Source: an uncultured Paracoccaceae bacterium (lineage in GTDB: Bacteria > Pseudomonadota > Alphaproteobacteria > Rhodobacterales > Rhodobacteraceae). From it: a stretch of DNA of 64,000 nt. Position numbers and translations under genes: made by a program. The DNA is taken from contig CANLDA010000011.1 in the NCBI GenBank assembly GCA_947489325.1, positions 62,001 through 126,000 of the forward strand, given 5' to 3'. Each line of letters starts with the position of its first letter. Position 1 is the stretch's first letter. The notes beneath the pieces were generated by a model. It saw only the letters and a program-made list of their open reading frames with translations. It was not told the origin of the DNA and made no database searches. Below, piece after piece: positions 43,543 through 52,752 of the stretch.

Positions 43543-44817
43543 GTGACTGCCCAGACATCTGACGCCATTCTCGCCCGCATGATGGCGCTGCACCCCAAGA
43601 TTATTGACCTGACGCTAGATCGTGTCTGGCGCCTGCTTGCGGCGCTGGACAATCCACAAAACAGCATGCCCCCGGTCATTCACCTTGCCGGAACTAATGG
43701 CAAAGGATCGACTCAAGCCATGATCCGTGCCGGTTTGGAAGGTATGGGCAAAAAGGTTCACGCCTATACATCGCCTCACCTTGCACGGTTTCATGAACGT
43801 ATCCGTCTCGCGGGTGATTTGATCAGCGAAGACCACCTGAGCGCGATTCTTGACGAATGTTACGAAAAAAACGGTGATGTCAGCATTACCTATTTCGAAA
43901 TCACGACCTGTGCGGGATTGTTGGCGTTTGCGCGCACTCCTGCGGACTACACCTTGCTAGAGGTGGGCCTTGGCGGGCGTTTGGATGCCACCAATGTGTT
44001 TGATGCGCCTGAGTTGACCGTGATTACGCCTGTGTCGATCGATCACGAGCAATTCCTTGGCGATACCCTAGCCAAGATCGCGACCGAAAAGGCAGGCATA
44101 ATCAAGCGTGGTGTTCCATGTGTTGTCGGCCCACAAGAAGATGACGCGATGGAGGTGATAGAGGCCACGGCCGCCCGTTTGGGTGCACCTCTTTTGGCAT
44201 ATGGCCAACATTGGCATGTTTCTCAGGAACGAGGCCGCCTGATCTTTCAAGATGACAACGGTTTGCTTGATCTGCCCATGCCTGCGCTTTTGGGTCGCCA
44301 TCAAGTCATCAATGCCGGCGCCGCGCTTGCCGCATTGCGCCACCTTGGTGCGGACGACACCGCATGCGAGGCTGCAATGACCAACGCCGAGTGGCCTGCA
44401 CGTATGCAGCGCTTGCGTCATGGACCGCTGATTGACAGCGCACCACAGGCAGAGCTGTGGCTGGATGGCGGGCATAATGCCGCTGCTGGTGATGCATTGG
44501 CCGAGGTTCTGGCTGGTTTGCCAAAACGACCAACCCATCTGATCTGTGGGATGCTGAACACCAAGGATATTTCTGGATACTTGACGCCATTGGCGGATCA
44601 ATCTCAAAGTCTGACAGGTGTATCCATACCGGATGAGGTAAATACATTGCCGGGTGATGTTACCGCCAAAGCAGCGACGGATGTTGGTATGCAGGCCACC
44701 ACAGCGCCTAGCGTTCAAGCGGCGTTAGATGCGATCATTGCCACCGATCCCACAGCACGGGTATTGATTTGCGGATCGCTTTACCTTGCTGGTGCGATAT
44801 TGCGCGAAAACGGATAA
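43543..44817 (+). CDS. folC: Bifunctional folylpolyglutamate/dihydrofolate synthase
   Basis: 424 aa. Mur-ligase fold: P-loop GTNGKGST (residues 50-57), YTSPHLARFHERIRL, GLGGRLDATNVF, SIDHEQFLGDT and the WLDGGHNAAAG C-terminal domain. Adds glutamates to folate and makes dihydrofolate, completing the pathway begun by pabB/pabC in this window. The GTG at 43543 is preceded by CGGAGG with 6-bp spacing, better than the in-frame start at 43516. Confidence 0.95.
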   Translation: MTAQTSDAILARMMALHPKIIDLTLDRVWRLLAALDNPQNSMPPVIHLAGTNGKGSTQAMIRAGLEGMGKKVHAYTSPHLARFHERIRLAGDLISEDHLSAILDECYEKNGDVSITYFEITTCAGLLAFARTPADYTLLEVGLGGRLDATNVFDAPELTVITPVSIDHEQFLGDTLAKIATEKAGIIKRGVPCVVGPQEDDAMEVIEATAARLGAPLLAYGQHWHVSQERGRLIFQDDNGLLDLPMPALLGRHQVINAGAALAALRHLGADDTACEAAMTNAEWPARMQRLRHGPLIDSAPQAELWLDGGHNAAAGDALAEVLAGLPKRPTHLICGMLNTKDISGYLTPLADQSQSLTGVSIPDEVNTLPGDVTAKAATDVGMQATTAPSVQAALDAIIATDPTARVLICGSLYLAGAILRENG

Positions 44818-44902
44818 AATTTTTTGCACATCTAAGTGTTTGAAACGACTCGCTTCTCCGAATCATTCGGGCGGGGACGCAGGAAAATCGAATCATGGCA
44901 TG

Positions 44903-44931
44903 TTGACTGATTCGCGCACCTCTGCGATAGT
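44903..44931 (+). promoter_or_regulatory. Sigma-70-type promoter in a gene-free region
   Basis: TTGACT (44903-44908), 17-bp spacer, GATAGT (44926-44931). It would start a transcript near 44938 that holds a hairpin (CCGCA/TGCGG around 44974-44990) and ends near a GC-rich stem at 45027-45046. The strand has no gene after folC before the minus-strand zapE, so a short RNA of about 110 nt or an 18-codon frame (ATG at 44955) is possible. Nothing proves either. Confidence 0.45.
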
Positions 44932-45026
44932 CTCTTTAACGGGATTATTTCCAATGATTGCAGTGGTATACCGCATGTGTAGTGCGGCTTATCACATTAT
45001 ACAGGCATGATGGGCAGGTTATAAAT

Positions 45027-45046
45027 GGGGGTGCTTAGGCGCCCCC
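45027..45046. terminator. GC-rich stem-loop between folC and zapE
   Basis: GGGGGTGC/GCGCCCCC (one T-G pair), TTAG loop. There is no T-run on the plus strand; on the minus strand it is followed by ATTTATAA, so it more probably ends zapE transcription. It could act for both strands. Confidence 0.5.
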
Positions 45047-45062
45047 TGATAACGTCTAGGGT

Positions 45063-46124
45063 CTAGTTTCCCAGACCCCAATTCGCGTCCTGCATTTCCC
45101 GCAGGCGGCTTGCGGTGCGTTCAAATTCAAACGCACCAGTTCCTTCGACATAGAGCATTTCAGGTTCCGCCGCCGCAGAGCAAATCAGCCGCACCTTGGC
45201 CTCATAGAGCGCATCAATCAAGGTAACGAACCGCTTGGCCTCGTTGAAATTATTTCGGCTCAATTGTGGAATGTCTTCAAGTATGAGAACCTTTACCGCT
45301 TCGGCCACCGCTAGATAATCCGCAGGGCCAAGCAATTTGCCGCACAGATCATAAAACGTCGCGCGCCCAATACCATTGCGGAAGGCAGGGATTTCGACGT
45401 CACGGCCGTTGACCTGCACGTTCAACGGCTCGGCGCTTCCTCCCGAAAGATCAGCCCAAATTTCGCTGATGGCGGCGCGCGCACCATGTCCGCGCAGAAA
45501 ATATACTTGCTCGCCATTCAGGCGGTTCTGGCGATAATCCGTGGCGCTGATCATTTCATGCACCACCATGTTTTCTTTGAGCACGTCAATGAACGGTAGA
45601 AACAATTGCCTGTTCAACCCGTCCTTATACAAATCATCAGGAATGCGATTTGACGTGGTGATCACCGTGACACCACCGGCAAAAAGGGCTTCGAACAGGC
45701 GACCAACAATCATGGCATCTGTTATGTCGGTGATCTGCATTTCATCAAAGGCGAGCAGGCGCAGATCTGCCACCACCTTTGCGGCCACAGGGGCAAGTGC
45801 ATCCTCAACGCCTGTTTGTCGCGCCTCGTGCATCCCTGCGTGGATTTCTTGCATGAAGGCATGGAAATGCACCCGACGCGCGGGAACGTCCAGCGCATCC
45901 ACAAACATATCCATCAAAAAGGATTTGCCGCGTCCTACGCCACCCCAAAGGTACACGCCTTTGACAAGCTCTGGTTTGGATTTGCGAAGCCAGCCGGCTT
46001 TCACGGGTTTGGCCAGCTCTGCCTGAATGCGGACCAGTTCTGGCAAGACGGCCTCTTGGGCGGCGTCTGCGGTGATTTCGCCATTGGCCACCTTGGCGGC
46101 ATAAATGTCCTGTATCGTCTTCAT
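45063..46124 (-). CDS. zapE: Cell-division ATPase ZapE (AFG1 family)
   Basis: 353 aa. AAA ATPase with Walker A GGVGRGKSF (residues 61-69), Walker B RLLAFDEMQI, sensor-1-type TTSNRIPDDLY and the AFG1-typical FLPFIDVLKENM with ADYLAVAEAVKVLIL later. Stabilises or constricts FtsZ rings during stress in enterobacteria. Starts at ATG 46124; last gene of the minus-strand run beginning with fghA, after a 64-bp spacer. Confidence 0.93.
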   Translation of the reverse strand: MKTIQDIYAAKVANGEITADAAQEAVLPELVRIQAELAKPVKAGWLRKSKPELVKGVYLWGGVGRGKSFLMDMFVDALDVPARRVHFHAFMQEIHAGMHEARQTGVEDALAPVAAKVVADLRLLAFDEMQITDITDAMIVGRLFEALFAGGVTVITTSNRIPDDLYKDGLNRQLFLPFIDVLKENMVVHEMISATDYRQNRLNGEQVYFLRGHGARAAISEIWADLSGGSAEPLNVQVNGRDVEIPAFRNGIGRATFYDLCGKLLGPADYLAVAEAVKVLILEDIPQLSRNNFNEAKRFVTLIDALYEAKVRLICSAAAEPEMLYVEGTGAFEFERTASRLREMQDANWGLGN

Positions 46125-46188
46125 GAAACTTGCATACCGCGCTGCGTGCAGGCTGGAAAGTCATGGATTTGGATGCACGGGTGAATAA

Positions 46189-47118
46189 TCACAATGCTGT
46201 CTTGGTTAAATGAGGCAGAATGAGATTGGCAAGGGCATAGGTATGTGTGTGAATCAATCCATGTCCGGCGTCGTCAATGACATGTTGATGGACGTTGGGA
46301 TTCCATTCTTCCAATGTCTCTTTACCGCTGACAGACACCACATTGTCCACGCCACCCCATACTGCAAGGGTTGGGATATTGTGGGTGGCAATAGTGCGAT
46401 GGGCATCTTCGGCGGTGTGGCTGAGGATGCCGCGAATGCTGGAAATCACCGCAGGCATGAAGCCACGCCAACGCAACTCTCCTCCTTGTCGGTCATAGAT
46501 GTCTTGGACAGATGATATGCGTTTGCGCTGTTTTGTGATCCCTTTGCGCAGAATGCGAGGATACAGAAGCTTGATCAGCCAACCACCCAATGGTGGGACG
46601 GTCATGGCAAGTCGCGCAATCGGGCCAAGTTTTGGGCGCATCCCTGCCGGAACCGTCATGATCAAATGGCGAACCTTTTTGGGGTGCCTGGCGGTGAAAT
46701 GGGCGGCAATGCTCGCTCCCATTGAATCCCCGATAAGCGTCACTGAGGTGTCAATCTTGGCATGTGACAGAAGGGTCTCAAGTTGTTCGCAAAAGAAATC
46801 GGCGTCTTGCAATGCTTTTGGTCGATCAGATAGGCCACGCCCATAAAGATCATAGGTCAACACCCGAAACCCCGCCTGAACAAGGGCTGTTTTCAAACCT
46901 TCATAGATGTAGCTGGGTGTGGTTAATCCATGGATGCAGACAACGATTGGACCGACAGGCAGGCCGCTAAGACGGTAAAAGGTTTTGCCTTGTGGCAGTT
47001 GTGCAAAATTTTCAGCCGGAGCTTGTTTCTGACGAAGCGTGATAGGTTTTCTCGATATTTCGACCAAAAGGGGCCACAGCACCACCAAGAGCGTGATGGC
47101 GCATGCCACCCAGATCAC
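46189..47118 (-). CDS. Alpha/beta hydrolase with N-terminal membrane anchor
   Basis: 309 aa. One N-terminal hydrophobic helix (VACAITLLVVLWPLLVEI) then an alpha/beta-hydrolase fold: VVCIHGLTTPSY oxyanion region, nucleophile Ser in TLIGDSMGASIAAHF, late acid in LAVWGGVDNVV and His in DDAGHGLIHTH. Substrate unknown; lipase- or lactonase-like. GTG start at 47118 overlaps the HAD stop as GTGA, implying coupled translation. Confidence 0.86.
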   Translation of the reverse strand: MIWVACAITLLVVLWPLLVEISRKPITLRQKQAPAENFAQLPQGKTFYRLSGLPVGPIVVCIHGLTTPSYIYEGLKTALVQAGFRVLTYDLYGRGLSDRPKALQDADFFCEQLETLLSHAKIDTSVTLIGDSMGASIAAHFTARHPKKVRHLIMTVPAGMRPKLGPIARLAMTVPPLGGWLIKLLYPRILRKGITKQRKRISSVQDIYDRQGGELRWRGFMPAVISSIRGILSHTAEDAHRTIATHNIPTLAVWGGVDNVVSVSGKETLEEWNPNVHQHVIDDAGHGLIHTHTYALANLILPHLTKTAL

Positions 47119-47735
47119 AACGCATCCTTTGCGCTGAGTAAACCTTCGGTGACAAGCCTATCTGCCCAGCCTTGTGCGCCTTCAAACAAGTGCACGTTCC
47201 ATCCGCGATTGGCGGCGGCGTTGATATTGTCGATACGATCGTCGGTGAACAACAGATGTTCAGCTGCGATGCCGCAGTCCTGTTCCACCATCTCGTAAAT
47301 ACGTGGGTCAGGTTTGATCACACCCATACGGCCCGAGACGTATTCACGATCAAACTCTCCCATGAAAGGATACACCTGCACAGCCGGAGGCCAATTCTGA
47401 ATGCCAAAATTTGACAAGGCAAAAACCGGAACATTCTGCCTGCGCAAAGCCCGCAATAAGCGAACGGAATGATCAATCGCAGGGCTGGCAAGATCGAACC
47501 AGTTGTCATGCCACATACGGATTTCATCACGCCATTTGGGGGTGTCATCTGCCCAGCCATAGATCGTGTCGCGAAAATGCCCGCCCCGGTCAATCACGTC
47601 ATTCATGCCGTGCAGATCAAGTTCTGCAAACATCTCTTTGCGGCGGGTTTCGCCAATGACACGATCATAAAATCGCTCTGGCTGCCATTCGATCAGCACG
47701 TTTCCGATGTCGAAAATGACAGCTTTGATGGCCAT
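47115..47735 (-). CDS. HAD-family phosphatase
   Basis: 206 aa. HAD motifs: I AVIFDIGNVLIEW (Asp nucleophile, second Asp replaced by Asn as in YihX-type members), II FALSNFG, III KPDPRIYEMV and IV LLFTDDRIDNI. Cap type C1. The DxGNV form is typical of alpha-D-glucose-1-phosphate phosphatase YihX-like and haloacid-dehalogenase-like enzymes; substrate unknown. Starts at ATG 47735, 8 bp after yaiI. Confidence 0.9.
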   Translation of the reverse strand: MAIKAVIFDIGNVLIEWQPERFYDRVIGETRRKEMFAELDLHGMNDVIDRGGHFRDTIYGWADDTPKWRDEIRMWHDNWFDLASPAIDHSVRLLRALRRQNVPVFALSNFGIQNWPPAVQVYPFMGEFDREYVSGRMGVIKPDPRIYEMVEQDCGIAAEHLLFTDDRIDNINAAANRGWNVHLFEGAQGWADRLVTEGLLSAKDAL

Positions 47736-47743
47736 TGTTTCGC

Positions 47744-48196
47744 CTATGCCTTTTTTGCAGCGCGCAATTCGCGTTCCAGTGCATCCAGAAACCGACTGCG
47801 ATCGGTCTTGGTGAACCCCTTGCCGCCTCCCTGACGGAATGGATCTGCCGCGCGCAGATCGCTCATCAGGTCACGCGTGGCCAGAACATTTCCGATATTG
47901 GCTTGTGTCAAAGTCTCGCCATTGTGTTTCAGAACGCGTGCGCCTGCCTCGACACATTTCGCGGCCAAGGGGATGTCACCGGTGATCACTACATCGCCTG
48001 TGGTTGCACGATCCGCGATCCACATATCGGCCACATCTGGTCCCTCGGGCACAATGACATTTTCCACCAATGGATTGGGCGAAGGGCGCAGCCCTCCGTT
48101 GCATACTACAAAGGTTTTCACCCCATGGCGGGTGGCCACACGTTCCACCTCGGCCTTAACAGGGCAGGCGTCTGCATCAACGTAGATGGTGCTCAC
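47744..48196 (-). CDS. yaiI: YaiI/YqxD (DUF188) family protein
   Basis: 150 aa. Family signature [14 protein letters not shown] at the N-terminus, FVVCNGG, then [23 protein letters not shown] (read here as [13 protein letters not shown] and [13 protein letters not shown]). PIN-domain-like acidic cluster suggests a nuclease fold, but function is unproved. GTG start at 48196 overlapping the sthA stop as GTGA. Confidence 0.93.
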   Translation of the reverse strand: MSTIYVDADACPVKAEVERVATRHGVKTFVVCNGGLRPSPNPLVENVIVPEGPDVADMWIADRATTGDVVITGDIPLAAKCVEAGARVLKHNGETLTQANIGNVLATRDLMSDLRAADPFRQGGGKGFTKTDRSRFLDALERELRAAKKA

Positions 48197-49635
48197 TTGT
48201 CTGACTTGCCTTTGGTCTCTGGCTTGCGTTTCACCTTGAATTCTTCGGGGATGGGCATCCTGTTGAATGCGTCCAACCCAGAAATTTTATATGCTTCGGC
48301 CAAGGTCGGATAGTTGAAGGTGTTCTGTACAAAGTAATCCACTGTGCCTTTCAGGTTCATCACCGCCTGACCAATGTGAATAAGCTCTGTCGCGCCTTCT
48401 CCAACGATTTGCACCCCAAGAACGCGACGGGTTTTGAGCGAAAACAGCATTTTTAACATGCCATGTTCCAGTCCCATAATATGCCCACGCGATGTTTCGC
48501 GGAACCGCGCAACGCCCACTTCATAGGGAATGCCGCGTTCCTGCATTTCTTCTTCGGACATGCCGCATGTGGAAATTTCAGGCACGGAATAAATGCCATA
48601 GGGAAACCACGGGCTTTCTGGCAAAGTAGGGGTGTCCAAGGCATGACATGCGGCCACGCGCCCTTGCTGCAACGATGTAGAGGCCAAAGAAGGATGTCCG
48701 ATCACATCACCCGCCGCATAGATGTGTGGCACCTCTGTCTGATATGTTTTGCGATCCACGGATAAACGTCCGCGGTGGTCTGTGCTTAGCCCTGCGGCCT
48801 TAAGTCCCAATTTATCCGTCGCCCCCATGCGCCCGGCAGCAAACAGCAACATTTCGGCCCGCACGTGGCGTCCATTTTCAAGGCTAACCTCAACATGCCC
48901 ATCTGTGGTTTCAACCGTTTCAATGGCTGACCCAAGACGTAAATCAACACCGTTTTCACGCACCTGATGCATGAAATCTTGAATCAATGTGCGGTCAATG
49001 AAGTCCAGAAAGCTGTCGCGCGGCTCGATCAATGTGACACGCACATCAAGGGCGGAAAACATAGTGGCATATTCCACGCCAATGACGCCTGCACCGACCA
49101 CGATCAACGATCGTGGAATTTGTGCCATTTCCAGAAACTCATCACTATCCACCACAGATTTTCCATCAAACGGTATGGTGTCTGGGCGATAGGTTTTGGT
49201 CCCGGTGGAGATCAGGAAGTTATCTGCGGTCAGTTGCGTGGTGTCCCCGGCCTCGGTTGCAACCTCAACTTCGTTTGGCCCAATAAACCGCGCCTGACCC
49301 ATCAAGGTTTCAACGTGGTTACGGTTGAACTGATGTTCCAACACATCAACTTCGTGGTCCAGTGTCATATGCAGACGTCCCTTAAGGTCGTCTGCCCGAA
49401 TTTCATCTTTCACCCGATATGATCGGCCATAAAAACTGCGCTCTCGCCACCCTGATAGGTTCAGTACAGTCTCTCGCAGGGTCTTTGATGGAATGGTGCC
49501 CGTGTGCACGGACACGCCCCCCAATCTATCCTTGCGATCAATAACCAGCACGCGGCGTTTCAGTTTTCCTGCCTGTATGGCAGCGGCACGTCCGGCAGGG
49601 CCGGACCCGATGACGATCAAATCATAGTGGCTCAT
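48193..49635 (-). CDS. sthA: Soluble pyridine nucleotide transhydrogenase
   Basis: 480 aa. Flavoprotein disulfide reductase fold with FAD motif [19 protein letters not shown] motif [14 protein letters not shown] and [13 protein letters not shown]. The redox-active CxxxxC is absent: the region reads [17 protein letters not shown], as in SthA, where Cys is not needed. Transfers hydride between NADPH and NAD. Stop overlaps yaiI start; three bp after fghA. It also ends with a Lys-rich tail. Confidence 0.95.
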   Translation of the reverse strand: MSHYDLIVIGSGPAGRAAAIQAGKLKRRVLVIDRKDRLGGVSVHTGTIPSKTLRETVLNLSGWRERSFYGRSYRVKDEIRADDLKGRLHMTLDHEVDVLEHQFNRNHVETLMGQARFIGPNEVEVATEAGDTTQLTADNFLISTGTKTYRPDTIPFDGKSVVDSDEFLEMAQIPRSLIVVGAGVIGVEYATMFSALDVRVTLIEPRDSFLDFIDRTLIQDFMHQVRENGVDLRLGSAIETVETTDGHVEVSLENGRHVRAEMLLFAAGRMGATDKLGLKAAGLSTDHRGRLSVDRKTYQTEVPHIYAAGDVIGHPSLASTSLQQGRVAACHALDTPTLPESPWFPYGIYSVPEISTCGMSEEEMQERGIPYEVGVARFRETSRGHIMGLEHGMLKMLFSLKTRRVLGVQIVGEGATELIHIGQAVMNLKGTVDYFVQNTFNYPTLAEAYKISGLDAFNRMPIPEEFKVKRKPETKGKSDK

Positions 49636-49638
49636 GAA

Positions 49639-50472
49639 TTACCCCGCGTATAATGCATCGGCATGGAAGGATACGTGATCTTCCATAAAGGTCGAGATGA
49701 AATAATAGCTGTGATCATACCCTTTTTGCATGCGCACAGTTGCCTCTTGGCGGCGTTCCGCTGCAGCGGCTGCAAGGGCCTCGGGGCGCAGCAGATCAAG
49801 GAACTGATCGCTTGTGCCAGTGTCCACAAGAACGGGACCATCAAAGCCCTTTTCGCGCATTAGGATGCTGCTGTCATGTGCGGCCCAGTTGCTTTCGTCA
49901 TCGCCTAGATAGGCAGACAACTGTTTGCGTCCCCAATCGCTTTGGGTTGGGTTGCAGATCGGGGCGAATGCGGAAACTGACCGAAACCGGCCAGGCAGGC
50001 CCATCGCCAACGTCAACGCGCCGTGCCCACCCATGGAATGCCCGGTGATCGCTTGACGATCCATATCCAATGCGAATTTTTCACCTACCAGCGCAGGCAA
50101 TTCTTCGGCCAGATAATCCCACATCTTGAAATGGGGTGCCCATGGCTCTTGGGTTGCATTTACATAGAAACCGGCGCCCTTGCCCAAATCATAGGCATCG
50201 TCGTCTGCCACATCATCGCCGCGCGGGCTTGTATCCGGGAAAATCAAGGCAATGCCTTGTTCGGCGGCCCATGCCTGCGCACCTGCTTTGGTCATCGCAT
50301 TTTCATGGGTGCAAGTCAGACCTGACAGATACCACAGTACCGGAACCGGGCCATCCTCGGCCTCTTCAGGAAGGAACAGACCAAAGGTCATGTCACATTT
50401 GCAGGCAGATGATGTGTGCTTGTAAACACCTTGCACACCGCCAAAGCATTTGTTTTCAGATACGATTTCCAT
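49639..50472 (-). CDS. fghA: S-formylglutathione hydrolase
   Basis: 277 aa. Esterase D fold: WYLSGLTCTHENAM oxyanion region, nucleophile Ser in AITGHSMGGHGALTLAM, later VDTGTSDQFLD (Asp) and GYDHSYYFISTFMEDH (His). Hydrolyses S-formylglutathione to formate and glutathione, finishing glutathione-linked formaldehyde oxidation. The partner dehydrogenase (adhC/flhA) is not adjacent. AGGG is 9 bp upstream. First gene of the minus-strand run fghA-sthA-yaiI-HAD-hydrolase-zapE. Confidence 0.96.
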   Translation of the reverse strand: MEIVSENKCFGGVQGVYKHTSSACKCDMTFGLFLPEEAEDGPVPVLWYLSGLTCTHENAMTKAGAQAWAAEQGIALIFPDTSPRGDDVADDDAYDLGKGAGFYVNATQEPWAPHFKMWDYLAEELPALVGEKFALDMDRQAITGHSMGGHGALTLAMGLPGRFRSVSAFAPICNPTQSDWGRKQLSAYLGDDESNWAAHDSSILMREKGFDGPVLVDTGTSDQFLDLLRPEALAAAAAERRQEATVRMQKGYDHSYYFISTFMEDHVSFHADALYAG

Positions 50473-50573
50473 GTTCTAACCCTGCTTGAAATATCTCGTT
50501 GGCATATGGCTATCTCATTGGCTGTAGGGCGGGCAAGCGGATAGACGACAGGCACCGCGTCGAATCCGCCTTT

Positions 50574-51503
50574 TCATGGGGCTGTCACAAGTGCGATCAC
50601 CACCGAAATGGTGAAAATACTCAGTGCAGTGGATATCAGAATTGAGGCTGACACGCGATGCGGGGCCACCCCATAATGTTGCGCCAAGATGTAAACGTTC
50701 CCTGCAACGGGCAGGGCGGCGGCGGCAATGATGACGCCTGCCGCATAGGTGTTCACCTCAAATACCCAAAACGCAGCTATGGCCACGCAAATGGGGTGCA
50801 AGACCAGTTTGCAAAATGACAGCCACCCCGCAACCCATGGTCGCTCTGCGGCTTTGTTTGCCAAGGATGCGCCGATGGCAAACAGCGCGCCGGGTGTTGC
50901 CGCCCCGCCAAGAATGGCCAGAAATTCATTCACAGGATCTGGCAAAGGCAGCATCAAAGAGGACCAGATCAACCCCGCCCCCATCGCAACGATCATCGGA
51001 TTGCGCAATAAACCCATTCCCACCGTGCGCAATGCCCCCAAGGACATACGTCCATCCCGCGCACCGGTAATCAGGATCACCACAAGCGAGGAGAATACAA
51101 TCAAATCCACGGCCAAGACCAACATCACCGGGCCGATGGCAGGTGCTCCCAACAACAGCACCAACATTGGCACGCCCAGAAAACCGGTGTTGCCGATGAC
51201 GGCACATTGCGCTTCCATTGCGGCATGCGGCACGTCCATTCGTCGCAACAATGCAACTGCTGTTGCCAACACATAAACAACGGCGGTTCCACTCAGATAG
51301 GCCCATATCAGTTGCCAATCCAATATCTCTGCCAGAGACAAATTGGCGGCAAAGCGAAACAACATTGCGCTCAGGGCAAAATAAAACACAAACTTGGTCA
51401 AATAGGCCGTTGCCTCTTGACTGAAAAAGCGCACTTTCCCAGCCCAGAATCCTAGACAAATGACCGCAAAAAATGGCAGCGTTTTTAGGAAAATCTCACC
51501 CAT
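50574..51503 (-). CDS. AEC-family permease (second copy)
   Basis: 309 aa, ten hydrophobic segments. Shares with the gene at 21513 the family core, here VIGNTGFLGVPMLVLLLGAPAIG, read as VIGNTGFLGVPML, and the C-terminal ALPVAGNVYILAQHYG. Probably a carboxylate or similar small-anion carrier. The start at 51503 coincides with the first helix (FLKTLPFFAVICLGF). It is not closely linked to any pathway gene here, so substrate is unknown. Confidence 0.88.
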   Translation of the reverse strand: MGEIFLKTLPFFAVICLGFWAGKVRFFSQEATAYLTKFVFYFALSAMLFRFAANLSLAEILDWQLIWAYLSGTAVVYVLATAVALLRRMDVPHAAMEAQCAVIGNTGFLGVPMLVLLLGAPAIGPVMLVLAVDLIVFSSLVVILITGARDGRMSLGALRTVGMGLLRNPMIVAMGAGLIWSSLMLPLPDPVNEFLAILGGAATPGALFAIGASLANKAAERPWVAGWLSFCKLVLHPICVAIAAFWVFEVNTYAAGVIIAAAALPVAGNVYILAQHYGVAPHRVSASILISTALSIFTISVVIALVTAP

Positions 51504-51612
51504 GTTGATGTGGTATCAGCCCATGTCAAATTATCAATAAAAACCCCACGGCTTTTCTTGTTCACTATACCTCGGGATGAATGACCTATTCGGGCAAGAG
51601 GGGTTGGGCCCT

Positions 51613-52587
51613 CTACCCGTTGCCAATTATTACCCCGGCTGCAAACACAAGCGCACCCCCAACAACAACTTGGAACGCTGCGCGAAAAAAAGGCGTTTGC
51701 ATAAATCGGTTTTGTATCCATGCAATGGCCCAAAGTTCTATAAATACCACAAGGATTGCGATTACGGTGGCTGTCCAGAAATCCGTGATCAAATAGGGCA
51801 AGGCGTGCCCCAATCCTCCGACGGTTGTCATGACACCCGAGGCAAAGCCGCGCTTTATTGGTGATCCACGTCCAGAAAGAGCCCCATCATCGCTGGCGGC
51901 TTCGGTAAAGCCCATGGAAATTCCCGCCCCGACCGAGGCCGCGAGGCCCACCAGAAATGTCGTCCAGGTATCTTGTGTCGCAAAGGCGGTGGCGAAAATT
52001 GGGGCAAGCGTGGACACAGACCCATCCATCAACCCAGCCAAGCCGGGCTGAACCCATGTCAGGATGAATTGCCGCTTTGCGGTGTCGTCCTCTTGGTCGC
52101 GGGTCTCGGCATCTAGATGTGTTTGGGTCAACTCATGCGCAGTGTGTTGATGTCCGGCTTCTGCGGCTGCAAGATCTCCCAGCAATTTGCGCGTGGCGGC
52201 GTCCTGTGTACGCATGGCGGCGGCACGGTAAAATCGTTCAGCATTACGTTCCATGTCGGCGGCTTCTGTGCGCATCCGCTCCAGACTGAGATTTTCCATA
52301 AGCCACGTCGGACGTCTCGCATATGCGCCTGCCACGTGTTCGCGGCGGATCAAAGGAATGGTTTTGCCAAACCGTTCTAGATGCAAGTCAATCAGAAGTT
52401 GGCGGTGCTCGTCTTCTTCTGCGGCCATGCCATCAAAAACCTTGGCAGAGGCTGGATATTCAGAACGTAGGTTTTCTGCATAACTGCGAAAGATTCGCGC
52501 ATCATCCTCTTCGTTGGAAATGGCCAACGCGATGAGTTCTTGCTCGCTTAGATCACCAAAGCGCCGCCGTTGATTGAATACCCCCAT
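51613..52587 (-). CDS. mbfA: Membrane-bound ferritin / iron exporter MbfA
   Basis: 324 aa. Residues 1-160 are a ferritin-like four-helix domain with carboxylates in SNEEDDARIF, MAAEEDEHRQ and AAAEAGHQ; residues 190-324 are a CCC1/VIT1 membrane domain with LMDGSVSTLAPIF and GFTEAASDDG. In Rhizobiales, MbfA exports iron and protects against peroxide, and is repressed by Irr when iron is low. An Irr-type box lies just upstream. ATG start with GGGGAG 5 bp before it. Confidence 0.95.
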   Translation of the reverse strand: MGVFNQRRRFGDLSEQELIALAISNEEDDARIFRSYAENLRSEYPASAKVFDGMAAEEDEHRQLLIDLHLERFGKTIPLIRREHVAGAYARRPTWLMENLSLERMRTEAADMERNAERFYRAAAMRTQDAATRKLLGDLAAAEAGHQHTAHELTQTHLDAETRDQEDDTAKRQFILTWVQPGLAGLMDGSVSTLAPIFATAFATQDTWTTFLVGLAASVGAGISMGFTEAASDDGALSGRGSPIKRGFASGVMTTVGGLGHALPYLITDFWTATVIAILVVFIELWAIAWIQNRFMQTPFFRAAFQVVVGGALVFAAGVIIGNG

Positions 52588-52601
52588 GTCGCTCCCCTTT
52601 A

Positions 52602-52648
52602 TTAGAATGATTCTAAGGTATGGTGTTCCATGCTGACAGGCAAGTCAA
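52602..52648 (-). promoter_or_regulatory. mbfA promoter with Irr iron-control element (ICE)
   Basis: The ICE core TTAGAA-TGA-TTCTAA is at 52602-52616, a perfect dyad matching the Irr consensus TTTAGAA-N3-TTCTAAA except for its outermost bases. On the minus strand TTGACT (complement of 52643-52648), 17-bp spacer and CACCAT (52620-52625) form a plausible promoter, placing the start inside the ICE. This position would let bound Irr block transcription. The ICE ends 14 bp before the mbfA ATG. Confidence 0.85.
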
Positions 52649-52696
52649 AGTCGCTTGCTTAGGCGCTTCCTGATCAAAGTTTCGGATATCCGTCGC

Positions 52697-52726
52697 TTGC
52701 CGTAAGGGGACCGTTTGGTCTACAGT
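52697..52726 (+). promoter_or_regulatory. TetR-gene promoter with operator in the spacer
   Basis: TTGCCG (52697-52702), 18-bp spacer, TACAGT (52721-52726). Within the spacer, GACC-GTTT-GGTC (52709-52720) is a palindrome like many TetR-family half-sites. A repressor here would block RNA polymerase directly, so the downstream TetR gene probably represses itself. Confidence 0.6.
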
Positions 52727-52752
52727 CGAGCCTTCAAAGCGCAACAGGTTTC

